The notes beneath the pieces were generated by a model that made no database searches, was not told the origin of the DNA, and worked only from the letters and a program-made list of their open reading frames with translations. Positions 8,129 through 15,418 of a DNA stretch of 64,000 bases are shown piece after piece. A program made the position numbers and the translations under genes. The stretch is from Microbacterium hydrocarbonoxydans (GTDB lineage Bacteria > Actinomycetota > Actinomycetes > Actinomycetales > Microbacteriaceae). How positions within the stretch are numbered: the first letter of the stretch is position 1; each line of letters begins with the position of its first letter. The stretch lies in assembly GCF_011752045.1 (NCBI RefSeq), contig NZ_JAAKXW010000003.1:310001-374000 (forward strand). The letters are read 5' to 3'.

Positions 8129-9436
8129 TCAGCCGGCGATCTTCTCGCCTGCGGCCTGCATCTGCGCGAGCCCGTCTGCGACGGACACGTTGCCGTTGAT
8201 GATCTCCACGAGGATCGGTCGGATCTCGTTCGTGATGTCGGCCAGGACCGGCGAGACGATGGGAGGCATCGCGTTCGCCATCGAGTCGTTGGCGGCCGCT
8301 CCGTAGGGGGAGTTCTCCTCCGTGACCATTCCCTCGCGCGCCGGGTAGGCGGCCGGGACGGATGCCGTGGAAGCGTCTTCGCTGACTGCGGAGGCCATCA
8401 TGACGAAGAGCATCTCGTGGTCGAGCTTCGTGTTGAACGGGATGGACCAGCCGTCGATCGAGAGGCGGTTGTACGCGTACTCCGCGTCGTCGGAGACCTT
8501 CGGCGCCCCTGCGAAGCCGAAGGAGTCGGAGAGCTTCGAGTTCGACTCCAGCGTGAGGTCGAACATGCGTCCGGAGAACATGATCGACATGGCGGCCGTG
8601 CCGTTGAACATCTGCTGCTGGACCTTGGGCTGGTCGAAGGTGGTCACCTGCGGGTCCATGTACGGCTTGAGGGCGAGCAGCGCCTCGAGGGCCTGCTCGG
8701 CCTCCGGGGTGTCGAGCGTGACGTCTCCGTCGGGGCTGACGAAGTCGGCGCCGAGCGAGTTCATCGTGGCCTGGAAGCTCGTCGTGATGTCGGCGGTCGC
8801 CAGCCACGGCAGGGCGATCGGGTACTCCATGAGCCCGGCGGCCTTGATGGCCTCAGCGGCCTCGATCATCTCGTCGAACGTGGTCGGGACGTCGAGGCCG
8901 ATCTCGTCGAAGACGTCGGTGCGGTACGCCATGACGAACATCTGCGCCTGCATCGGCAGGGCGTAGAGCTCGCCGTCGTAGGACATGCCCTCGCGCATCG
9001 ACTCGCTGATCTCGTCGAGGCCGTAGTCGTCGGCGTACTTCTCGTAGAGGTCGTTCAGCGGGACGAGCTTCTCCTCCTCGGCGAGGCCGGGGATGACGAA
9101 TCCGTAGGTCTCGATGATGTCGTACGTGCCCGTGTCGCCGGCGAGGGTCGCCGTCGTCTTGGTCACCTGGCCGCCGAAGTCGATCGGGTCGTGCTTCAGG
9201 GTCACGTCGTCGGTCGAGCAGCTGGAGACCATCGTGTCCGTGAAGGGGTCGATGGCGGAGGAGTTGTAGGCGAGGACGTTGACGGTGGTCTTGCCTTCGG
9301 GGGCGGTGTAGTCGCACGACACCGTTGTCGCGTTTTCATTGTCGGTGCGGGTACCGGCCCCGCAGCTGGTGAGGGCCAGGACGCCCACGGCTGCGAGTGC
9401 GAGTACCGGCAATGCCCGATGCTTCATGTGTGCCAT
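8129..9436 (-). CDS. ABC importer extracellular sugar-type substrate-binding lipoprotein
   Basis: 435 aa. The signal peptide ends in the lipobox LTSC (Cys about residue 25 from ATG 9436), so the mature protein is lipid-anchored outside the membrane. The remainder looks like a family-1 sugar-binding protein. Two starts are possible, 9436 and 9427, and neither has a clear ribosome-binding site. A -10-like TATACC ends 8 nt before ATG 9436, so a leaderless transcript is plausible. An operator palindrome lies over this -10 (9444-9459), linking uptake to the LacI regulator. First gene of the importer/hydrolase operon. Confidence 0.92.
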   Translation of the reverse strand: MAHMKHRALPVLALAAVGVLALTSCGAGTRTDNENATTVSCDYTAPEGKTTVNVLAYNSSAIDPFTDTMVSSCSTDDVTLKHDPIDFGGQVTKTTATLAGDTGTYDIIETYGFVIPGLAEEEKLVPLNDLYEKYADDYGLDEISESMREGMSYDGELYALPMQAQMFVMAYRTDVFDEIGLDVPTTFDEMIEAAEAIKAAGLMEYPIALPWLATADITTSFQATMNSLGADFVSPDGDVTLDTPEAEQALEALLALKPYMDPQVTTFDQPKVQQQMFNGTAAMSIMFSGRMFDLTLESNSKLSDSFGFAGAPKVSDDAEYAYNRLSIDGWSIPFNTKLDHEMLFVMMASAVSEDASTASVPAAYPAREGMVTEENSPYGAAANDSMANAMPPIVSPVLADITNEIRPILVEIINGNVSVADGLAQMQAAGEKIAG

Positions 9437-9443
9437 ATCGCGA

Positions 9444-9514
9444 TGGTATACGTATGCACCGGGCTAAGGGAAGCCTATGTTTCGAGAATGTTGGAAGTCT
9501 GAATACGTATACTG
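9444..9514 (-). promoter_or_regulatory. two LacI-type operators upstream of the ABC-importer operon
   Basis: TGGTATACGTATGCAC (9444-9459) and CTGAATACGTATACTG (9499-9514) are both centred on CG and share the ATACGTAT core with the operators at 1540, 2659 and 2680. The first overlaps the likely -10 (TATACC on the minus strand, 9450-9445; weak -35 CTTCCC at 9473-9468). Centre spacing is 55 bp, compatible with looping by a LacI tetramer or two dimers. Confidence 0.65.
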
Positions 9515-9551
9515 CATCGAGACCCCGAGAGCGGAGCTGCGCGGCTGCCGG

Positions 9552-10202
9552 TCATGTCGCCTGAGCGAGGCGCTGCTCGAAGCCGTCGAGGATGACGTCG
9601 AGACCGACGTCGAACTCGTCGGCGAAGGAGTACGTCCGGTTGCGCATGAGCTCGCCGAGCATCCACGTGAGGTGCGGATACTCCTCGGGGTCCGGGGCGA
9701 CGTCCTCGGCGAAGGCGTTCTCGGCGCCGTCGGCGGGGGTGAACGGCAGGGTCGATTCCGTGAGGGCGAACCCGTAGATGTAGGCATCCAGGGCCGAGAA
9801 GAGGTGCGTGGCGAGCGCGGCCGGGAAGCCGGCGTTGCGCAGGCATCCGAGCACGCGATCGAAGTGCCGGAGCAGCGGGGTGCCCGGCCGAGGGCGCGCC
9901 TCGATCATTCCGAGCGCCCACGGATGCTGCACGAGCACCGATCGCGCCGACCGGGCCCTGGCGGCCATGGCCGGCCGCCAGGGGTCGTCGACCTCGGGCG
10001 CGAGGATCTGCTCGAACGCCCAGTCGGCGAGCGCGTCCAGCAGCGCGCCCTTGCTGGCCACGTGGTGGTAGAGCGACATCGCCTCGACGCCGAGTTCGGA
10101 TGCGACGGAGCGCATGCTGACCGCGGCGATGCCGCCCCGGTCGGCGACAGCGGCCGCTGCCGCGACGATCCGCTCCCTGCTGAGCGCAGCGCGTGCATTC
10201 AT
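9552..10202 (-). CDS. TetR/AcrR-family repressor
   Basis: 216 aa. The N-terminal helix-turn-helix (residues ~8-55; GVEAMSLYHHVASKGALLDAL) is followed by a helical ligand/dimer domain of the TetR C-terminal type. AAGGAG lies 11 nt before the ATG. The gene is divergent from a small membrane-protein gene, and the shared 80-bp interval holds two CTTAC-N4-GTAAG palindromes, so autoregulation and repression of the neighbour are likely. Its 3' end faces the ABC-importer promoter but is not part of that operon. Confidence 0.92.
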   Translation of the reverse strand: MNARAALSRERIVAAAAAVADRGGIAAVSMRSVASELGVEAMSLYHHVASKGALLDALADWAFEQILAPEVDDPWRPAMAARARSARSVLVQHPWALGMIEARPRPGTPLLRHFDRVLGCLRNAGFPAALATHLFSALDAYIYGFALTESTLPFTPADGAENAFAEDVAPDPEEYPHLTWMLGELMRNRTYSFADEFDVGLDVILDGFEQRLAQAT

Positions 10203-10209
10203 GACGTCA

Positions 10210-10262
10210 TTGACTCCTTACGGGTGTAAGACTAACATCGCGAACACCCTTACACATGTAAG
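10210..10262 (+). promoter_or_regulatory. promoter with two TetR-type operators
   Basis: TTGACT (10210-10215), 17 nt and TAACAT (10233-10238) form a rightward promoter. CTTACGGGTGTAAG (10217-10230) fills the spacer. CTTACACATGTAAG (10249-10262) lies downstream, 32 bp away, about three helical turns. Both have perfect 5-bp arms (CTTAC/GTAAG) around a 4-bp centre. They are placed to block the DUF6326-like gene and probably tetR too. Confidence 0.75.
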
Positions 10263-10282
10263 AATCAAGGAGCGGAGACCCC

Positions 10283-10765
10283 ATGAGAACGCAACCCAGC
10301 CCACTCGAAGAACAGCGGATGCCGGTGCGAGCCCAGCTCGCATCGGCCTGGACCGCCTTCATGTTCCTGTACATCTACGTGGACTACTACCACCTGTACA
10401 AGCCCGGCACGCTGGACCTCATCCTGGAGGGGAGGGTCTTCGAGTTCGCCGTCAGCCCCGTGCTCCTGACCGCGTTCCTCGCCCTGAGCGGGATCCCCGC
10501 CCTGATGGTGGCGTTGTCCGCGACGCTGCCTGCACGGGCCAACCGCACCACCCAGCTCGTCGTGGCGTCGATGTACATCCCTGTCACGGTGTTCAACGCA
10601 GTGGGGGAGTCCTGGGAGTGGGCTCCGTTCTACGTCCTGTCCATCGGGGTCGAACTGGTGCTCCTGGCGTTCATCCTGCGCTCGGCCTGGACCTGGCCGC
10701 GCACCGCGACTTCGGCGGCACAGCCGAGCGTCCGCGTGGCCGATCACGCCCCTCAGCAGGCCTGA
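10283..10765 (+). CDS. small four-helix membrane protein, DUF6326-like
   Basis: 160 aa with about four hydrophobic helices and a charged C-terminal tail. The first helix region (MFLYIYVDYYHLYKPG) resembles what I recall as the DUF6326 family of short integral membrane proteins of unknown function. AAGGAG and a closer GGAG precede the ATG. Expression is predicted to be controlled by the divergent TetR protein through the two operators in the promoter. The TetR ligand, possibly a toxic or lipophilic compound, is unknown. The family assignment is from memory. Confidence 0.8.
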   Translation: MRTQPSPLEEQRMPVRAQLASAWTAFMFLYIYVDYYHLYKPGTLDLILEGRVFEFAVSPVLLTAFLALSGIPALMVALSATLPARANRTTQLVVASMYIPVTVFNAVGESWEWAPFYVLSIGVELVLLAFILRSAWTWPRTATSAAQPSVRVADHAPQQA

Positions 10766-10767
10766 AC

Positions 10768-10793
10768 CGCCGGGCGGGTCGATCCGCCCGGCG
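10768..10793. terminator. bidirectional hairpin between convergent genes
   Basis: CGCCGGGCGG (10768-10777) pairs with CCGCCCGGCG (10784-10793) around a 6-nt loop, directly after the DUF6326-like stop and 36 nt from the stop of the opposing reductase gene. Confidence 0.6.
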
Positions 10794-10828
10794 ATTCATG
10801 GACGCACGCAGGGCCCTGGCCGCGGTCG

Positions 10829-12514
10829 TCATGCCCCGACCGCGACCAGGGCTCCGTCGCGCGACGCCGAGAGCTCTGCCGTGGAGCCGTCCCGCCACGT
10901 GCGGTAGCCGCCGTCGAGGTTGCGGGCATCGCGCCCGCGCTGGCGGAGCAGCCGGGTGGCGATGTGTCCGCGCAGGCCCACCTGGCAGTGGACGATGAGC
11001 TGCCCTGCGGGAAGCTCGTCGAGACGGTCCCTCAGCTCGTCCAGCGGCATGCTGATCGCCCCGGGAATCGACCCGGCGGCGAACTCCGCCGGACTGCGGA
11101 CGTCGACGAGCGTGGCACCCGCATCGCGTGCGGCGGCGAGCTCGTGCCACTGCACGGCGGGCGTCGTTCCCGTCCTCGTGTTCTCCGCGACGTAGCCGGC
11201 GATGTTCACCGCATCCTTCGCCGAGCCGAACTGGGGCGCATAGGCGAGTTCGAGGTGAGCGAGCTCCGCGGCCGCGAGGCCCGCGTGCATCGCCGTCGCG
11301 ATCACGTCGATCCGCTTGTCCACCCCGTCTCGTCCGATGACCTGGGCGCCGAGGATCCGATCGGATGCCGGGTCGGCGAGCAGCTTGATCGACACCGTCT
11401 GGGCACCGGGGAAGTAGCCGGCGTGCGATCCGGGATGCACGTGCACGGCATAGAAGTCGCGACCGGCGGCACGCAGCTGCTTCTCGCTCCATCCGGTCTT
11501 CGCCGCGGCCAGGCCGAACACCTCGACGATGCCGGTGCCGATCGCCGGCCGGGCGGACTCGGCGCGCCCCGCGATCACGTCTGCGATGAGACGTCCGTGG
11601 CGGTTGGCCAGGCCGGCCATCGTGATGAGCGCCGCATCGCCGCCGATGAGCTCGGTCTTCTCGGCGCCGTCCCCGACCGCGAAGACGTACGGGTCGCTGG
11701 TGCGGCAGTGCTCGTCGACCCGGATGCCTCCGGTCTCCCCGAGGGCGATGCCGGCGTCCGCCGCGAGTCGCGTCTCCGGCACGACTCCGGATGCCTCGAC
11801 GACGAACTCCGCCTCGATCACGCTGCCGTCGCTCAGCTCGACGGCGCCTTCACGCGTCGCGATCACCTCGACCCCGAGCCGCACGTCGACGCCGAGGCTG
11901 CGCACCGCGTCGAGCACCGGCGCCGCCATCTCCGGGTCGAGCGGCGACAGCAGCTGCGCCCCGCGCTGCACGAGGGTCACCCTCGCCTCGCGCGCGACGA
12001 GATTCTCGACGGCCTCGAGTCCGGTGTATCCGCCGCCGACGACGACCACCGGCACGCCCGGTCGGGAGACCGCGGCCTCGATCTCGACGGCATCCTCCAC
12101 CGTTCGAAGGCTGCGGACCGGGACGCCGCCTGTCCGCTGACCGTGAGCGGGGCGCGCCCCGGCCGCGAGGACGAGCCTGTCGTAGGCCTCGACGCTCTTC
12201 ACGCCGCTCTCCAGATCGACGACCTCGACCTGCCTGCGGGCGGTGTCGACGCGAGCGACTTCGTGCCGCACCCGCACGTCCAGCCGGAACCGGCGGTGCA
12301 GGGATTCCGGCGTCTGCAGCAGCAGCGAGTCCCGGTCGGCGATCACGCCTCCGACGAAGTACGGCAGACCGCAGTTGGCGTACGACACCTCTGGTCCACG
12401 CTCGTAGACGACGATGGTCGCGTCCTCGTCGAGACGGCGCAGACGCGTCGCTGCCGACATGCCGCCTGCCACTCCACCGACGATGACGACCTTGAGCGGC
12501 CTCGGGGAGGTCAT
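10829..12514 (-). CDS. CoA-disulfide reductase fused to a C-terminal rhodanese domain (CoADR-RHD)
   Basis: 561 aa. An FAD/NAD(P)H disulfide oxidoreductase (residues ~1-450, dinucleotide motif VIVGGVAGGMS) has the single redox Cys48 in the CoADR signature SYANCGLPY. A rhodanese domain (~465-550) has the active Cys510 in HCQVGLRGH. CoADR-RHD enzymes reduce CoA-disulfide, CoA-persulfide and polysulfides. ATG 12514 overlaps the stop of the 54-aa Cys-rich gene. The open frame extends 68 codons further but only as its shadow. The divergent CsoR-family regulator with two operators suggests induction by reactive sulfur species. Confidence 0.93.
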   Translation of the reverse strand: MTSPRPLKVVIVGGVAGGMSAATRLRRLDEDATIVVYERGPEVSYANCGLPYFVGGVIADRDSLLLQTPESLHRRFRLDVRVRHEVARVDTARRQVEVVDLESGVKSVEAYDRLVLAAGARPAHGQRTGGVPVRSLRTVEDAVEIEAAVSRPGVPVVVVGGGYTGLEAVENLVAREARVTLVQRGAQLLSPLDPEMAAPVLDAVRSLGVDVRLGVEVIATREGAVELSDGSVIEAEFVVEASGVVPETRLAADAGIALGETGGIRVDEHCRTSDPYVFAVGDGAEKTELIGGDAALITMAGLANRHGRLIADVIAGRAESARPAIGTGIVEVFGLAAAKTGWSEKQLRAAGRDFYAVHVHPGSHAGYFPGAQTVSIKLLADPASDRILGAQVIGRDGVDKRIDVIATAMHAGLAAAELAHLELAYAPQFGSAKDAVNIAGYVAENTRTGTTPAVQWHELAAARDAGATLVDVRSPAEFAAGSIPGAISMPLDELRDRLDELPAGQLIVHCQVGLRGHIATRLLRQRGRDARNLDGGYRTWRDGSTAELSASRDGALVAVGA

Positions 12515-12675
12515 CGCTGGAACAGCCTCGAGAGGAAGCCGCCCTGGTTCTGCGGCTTCTCGTGCCCTCCGCACCACTGGGGCGCGGGGACGGTTCGGCG
12601 CACGGAATCCACGTGCTGCCCGCATCCGGCCCAGGTCGTCTTGCCGCAGGTCCTGCAGCTCACCGCGCGACACAT
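12511..12675 (-). CDS. 54-aa cysteine-rich (zinc-ribbon-like) protein
   Basis: A short gene directly upstream of the CoA-disulfide reductase gene, overlapping it by ATGA. The product starts MCRAVSCRTCGKTTWAGCG and has five Cys plus two His (CxxC, GCGQH and WCGGH clusters), suggesting a small metal- or persulfide-binding ribbon. I recall similar unnamed actinobacterial proteins with the CxxCGKTTWxGCGxH signature. No strong ribosome-binding site is visible. The CsoR/CstR-type operators lie just upstream, so it is the first gene of the persulfide-response unit. Function unknown. Confidence 0.8.
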   Translation of the reverse strand: MCRAVSCRTCGKTTWAGCGQHVDSVRRTVPAPQWCGGHEKPQNQGGFLSRLFQR

Positions 12676-12692
12676 GATCACTCTCCGTCCTT

Positions 12693-12732
12693 ATACCCCG
12701 GTGGGTATCTCTAGGCATACCCTAGGGGGTAT
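12693..12732. promoter_or_regulatory. two CsoR/CstR-family operators in the divergent intergenic region
   Basis: ATACCCCGGTGGGTAT (12693-12708) and ATACCCTAGGGGGTAT (12717-12732) both read ATACCC-N4-GGGTAT, the G-tract palindrome typical of CsoR-family sites, 24 bp apart. They lie between the divergent Cys-rich/reductase unit and the regulator gene, so both directions can be controlled. Confidence 0.8.
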
Positions 12733-12767
12733 AGTTGGAGTTGTCCAATCGAGCAGAAGAGGCGAGC

Positions 12768-13043
12768 ATGACCAGCACCGACCCCGAGGTCCAGCGCAAG
12801 ATCCTCAACCGGCTCCGGCGCGCGCAGGGACAGCTCGCCGCCGTGATCGGCGCCGTGGAGCGGGAGGAGGACTGCCGCACCGTCGTCACCCAGCTCTCCG
12901 CCGTGAGCTCGGCGCTCGATCGCGCGGGCTTCCAGATCATCGCCACGGCGATGAAGGACTGCCTGAGCGAGCCGGATGCCGAGACCGAAGGCGATGCGAT
13001 GCCCCTGGGCGAGCTGGAGAAGCTGTTCCTCTCGCTCGCGTGA
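12768..13043 (+). CDS. CsoR-family regulator, CstR-like (copper His replaced by Ala)
   Basis: A 91-aa all-helical CsoR/RcnR-family protein starting at ATG 12768; an in-frame upstream ATG is less likely. In copper sensors the ligands are Cys36, His61 and Cys65. Here Cys36 (EEDCRTVV) and Cys65 (AMKDCLSE) are present but position 61 is Ala. Two Cys without the His is the pattern of CstR, the persulfide sensor. The divergent CoADR-rhodanese gene and the two ATACCC-N4-GGGTAT operators support a reactive-sulfur response rather than copper. The assignment combines visible residues with family knowledge. Confidence 0.88.
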   Translation: MTSTDPEVQRKILNRLRRAQGQLAAVIGAVEREEDCRTVVTQLSAVSSALDRAGFQIIATAMKDCLSEPDAETEGDAMPLGELEKLFLSLA

Positions 13044-13116
13044 GACACCCGTCTCACGACACCTCCCGGAACGCAACCCCCGTGCGCCCGTCCGCGGCCC
13101 CGCCTAGCCTCGAGGC

Positions 13117-14814
13117 ATGACCGAGCTCACACAGCCCACCGGCCATGAGGACGCCCTGCGCGCCCTCCCCCGCGACGACAGCACCTCGCCCCGCGCGCTC
13201 GTGCTCGGCGCCACCGGCTACATCGGCGGGCGCCTCACCCCGCGCCTCCTCAATGCCGGCTACCGGGTGAGACTGCTCGTCCGCGACGCGCAGCGGGCGG
13301 CATCCTTCCCCTGGGGTGCGGACTGCGAGATCGTCGAGGGCTCGGCCGACGACGCGGATGCCGTCGCCGAGGCGATGGCCGATGTCGACGTCGTCTATTA
13401 CCTGATCCACTCGATGACCGCCGGCAAGGGCTTCGAGGACAGCGATGAGCGAGCCGCGCAGACGGTGGCGGATGCCGCGGCGACGGCGGGCGTGCGGCGC
13501 ATCGTCTACCTCGGCGGACTGCATCCGGAGAACGTCACGCTGTCGCCGCACCTGCGCTCACGCGTGCGCGTCGGGGAGATCCTCCTCGCCTCGGGCGTGC
13601 CGACGCTCGCGCTGCAGGCGGGCGTCGTGATCGGCTCGGGGTCGGCGTCATTCGAGATGATCCGCCACCTCACCGAGGTGCTGCCGTACATGCCGGCGCC
13701 GAGGTGGGTGCGCAACCGCATCCAGCCGATCGCCGTGCGCGATGTGCTGCACTACCTGCTCGGCGCCGCGCGGGTGGACGGGAGCGTGAACACCGCCGTC
13801 GACATCGGCGGCCCCGACGTGCTGCGGTACGGCCAGATGATGAACGGCTATGCCCTGGAGGCCGGGCTTCCGCAGCGGGCGATCGCCGCGCTGCCGGTGC
13901 TCACCCCCGAGCTCGCCTCGCACTGGGTGAACCTCGTGACACCGGTGCCGCGGTCGATCGCGCGCCCGCTGGTCGCCTCGCTGCAGAACGAGTGCGTCGT
14001 CAAGGATCGCGCGATCGACGAGCTCATCCCGCAGCCGGAGGGCGGGCTCACCCCCTACCGGAAGTCCGTCGAGCTGGCGCTCGGGCGAGTGGACGCCGAC
14101 AGCGTCGAGACGAGCTGGCAGGATGCCGAGGTCTCCGGCGCCCCGAGCGACCCGCTGCCGAGCGACCCCGACTGGGCCGGCCGCACCGTGTTCACCGACG
14201 AGCGCAGCGTCGACACGACGGCATCCACCGATGAGCTGTGGCGGGTGATCCTCGGGATCGGCGGGGAGAACGGCTGGTACTCCTCGCCGCTGCTGTGGGC
14301 CGTGCGCGGCTGGATGGACCGTCTCGTCGGGGGCGTCGGACTGCAGCGTGGCCGGCGCAGCCGCAGCGCCGCCCGCGTCGGCGACGCGATCGACTTCTGG
14401 CGGGTCGAGGCGATCGAGACGACGGATGCCGGCAGTCTCCTGCGCCTGCGGGCGGAGATGAAGGTGCCCGGCGACGCCTGGCTGGAGCTGCGCGCGGCGC
14501 CGGCCAGGGACGGCGCCCGCTACCAGCAGCGGGCGGTGTTCTTCCCCCGCGGACTGACCGGACGGCTGTACTGGCTGGCTGTGCTGCCCTTCCACGGGTT
14601 CATCTTCGCGGGCATGGCGGCGCGCATCACGGCCGCAGCGGAGACGGCCGGCGCGGATGTCGAGGAGGGGGCCGCCGCTGAGACGGGCGCAGCGGTCGAA
14701 GAGGAGTCGGGCGGTGCCGGGGGTGCGGGCCCCGTGGCGGATGCCGATCCGGAGCCCTCGTCGATGACTCCGGCGACCGGCGCGGCCGCGGTGTCCGCGG
14801 CGAATCCCGCCTGA
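13117..14814 (+). CDS. NAD(P)-binding atypical SDR with C-terminal DUF2867 domain
   Basis: 565 aa. The N-terminal half is an NmrA/SDRa-like Rossmann domain (VLGATGYIGGRL, residues ~27-38; YYLIHSM, RIVYLGG). From about residue 350 there is a DUF2867-type region (STDELWRVILGIGGENGWYSS… to GRLYWLAVLPFHGFIF). The last ~50 residues are a low-complexity Ala/Glu/Gly tail of no obvious function. This two-domain form is widespread in actinobacteria, annotated as an NAD-dependent epimerase-like protein of unknown role. The single gene ends before the repeat array at 14881. Confidence 0.9.
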   Translation: MTELTQPTGHEDALRALPRDDSTSPRALVLGATGYIGGRLTPRLLNAGYRVRLLVRDAQRAASFPWGADCEIVEGSADDADAVAEAMADVDVVYYLIHSMTAGKGFEDSDERAAQTVADAAATAGVRRIVYLGGLHPENVTLSPHLRSRVRVGEILLASGVPTLALQAGVVIGSGSASFEMIRHLTEVLPYMPAPRWVRNRIQPIAVRDVLHYLLGAARVDGSVNTAVDIGGPDVLRYGQMMNGYALEAGLPQRAIAALPVLTPELASHWVNLVTPVPRSIARPLVASLQNECVVKDRAIDELIPQPEGGLTPYRKSVELALGRVDADSVETSWQDAEVSGAPSDPLPSDPDWAGRTVFTDERSVDTTASTDELWRVILGIGGENGWYSSPLLWAVRGWMDRLVGGVGLQRGRRSRSAARVGDAIDFWRVEAIETTDAGSLLRLRAEMKVPGDAWLELRAAPARDGARYQQRAVFFPRGLTGRLYWLAVLPFHGFIFAGMAARITAAAETAGADVEEGAAAETGAAVEEESGGAGGAGPVADADPEPSSMTPATGAAAVSAANPA

Positions 14815-14880
14815 GGCGGATGCCTTCGGCATCCCCGGTCCCAGTCGCCCCCGCGCACGTCCGGGGTGCGCGGTGCGGGC

Positions 14881-15354
14881 AGGTGGGCGAAACCGCCGCC
14901 CCACGCACCTCAAAGCGACAACAACACGCACCTCCCCCGACTCAGCCCCCGCGCCCCTGCCAACCAGGTGCGCGAAACCGCCGCCCCACGCACCCCGAGG
15001 CGACAACAACCCGCACCTCGTCGCCCCGGCCCCCGCACGCCCGGCATCCACGTGCGCGAAACCGCCGCCCCACGCACCTCAAAGCGACAACAACACGCAC
15101 CTTCCCCACGCAGCCCCCGCGCCCCCCGCCAACCAGGTGCGCGAAACCGTCGCCCTACCCACCCCGAGGCGACAACAACACGCACCTTCCCCTCGCAGCC
15201 CCGCGCCCCCGCCAACCAGGTGCGCCGAATCGTCGCTGACGCACCCCGAGGCGACAACAACGCGCACCTCGCCAACTCAGGCGCCTATGCCCCCGAGGTC
15301 CAGGTGCGCCGAACCGCCGCCTGACGCACCCCGAGGCGACAACAACACGCACCT
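14881..15354. repeat. six tandem copies of a 53-bp palindrome-ended repeat, ~84-bp period
   Basis: The 604-nt stretch 14815-15418 between two genes has no credible ORF and is filled by repeats: 14881-14933, 14966-15018, 15050-15102, 15135-15187, 15218-15269 and 15302-15354. Each unit begins AGGTGCG and ends CGCACCT (terminal inverted repeat, 7 bp) and carries the conserved internal word GGCGACAACAAC (AGCGACAACAAC in units 1 and 3). Spacers of 31-32 nt are C-rich and variable. Start-to-start spacing is 83-85 bp. Units 5 and 6 have a different left arm (AGGTGCGCCGAA). There is no cas gene and the units are internally asymmetric, so this is a REP/MITE-like array, not CRISPR. Confidence 0.85.
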
Positions 15355-15418
15355 CGCCGACCCGAGCCGAGCCCGACCCCGACTGCCGCCCACCCCAGGA
15401 GCTACCGCCCGCCAGGCG

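Noticed and set aside
10829..12718. Longer start for the CoA-disulfide reductase (68 more residues)
   Set aside because: The added residues are the off-frame shadow of the 54-aa Cys-rich gene, whose stop overlaps ATG 12514.
12768..13043. Copper-sensing CsoR
   Set aside because: The copper ligand His61 is Ala and the target genes are sulfur-handling, so a CstR-like role is preferred.
14881..15354. Possible CRISPR array
   Set aside because: Units are 53 bp with inverted ends and spacers of 31-32 nt that are C-rich and similar to each other; there are no cas genes. It is a palindromic-repeat array.
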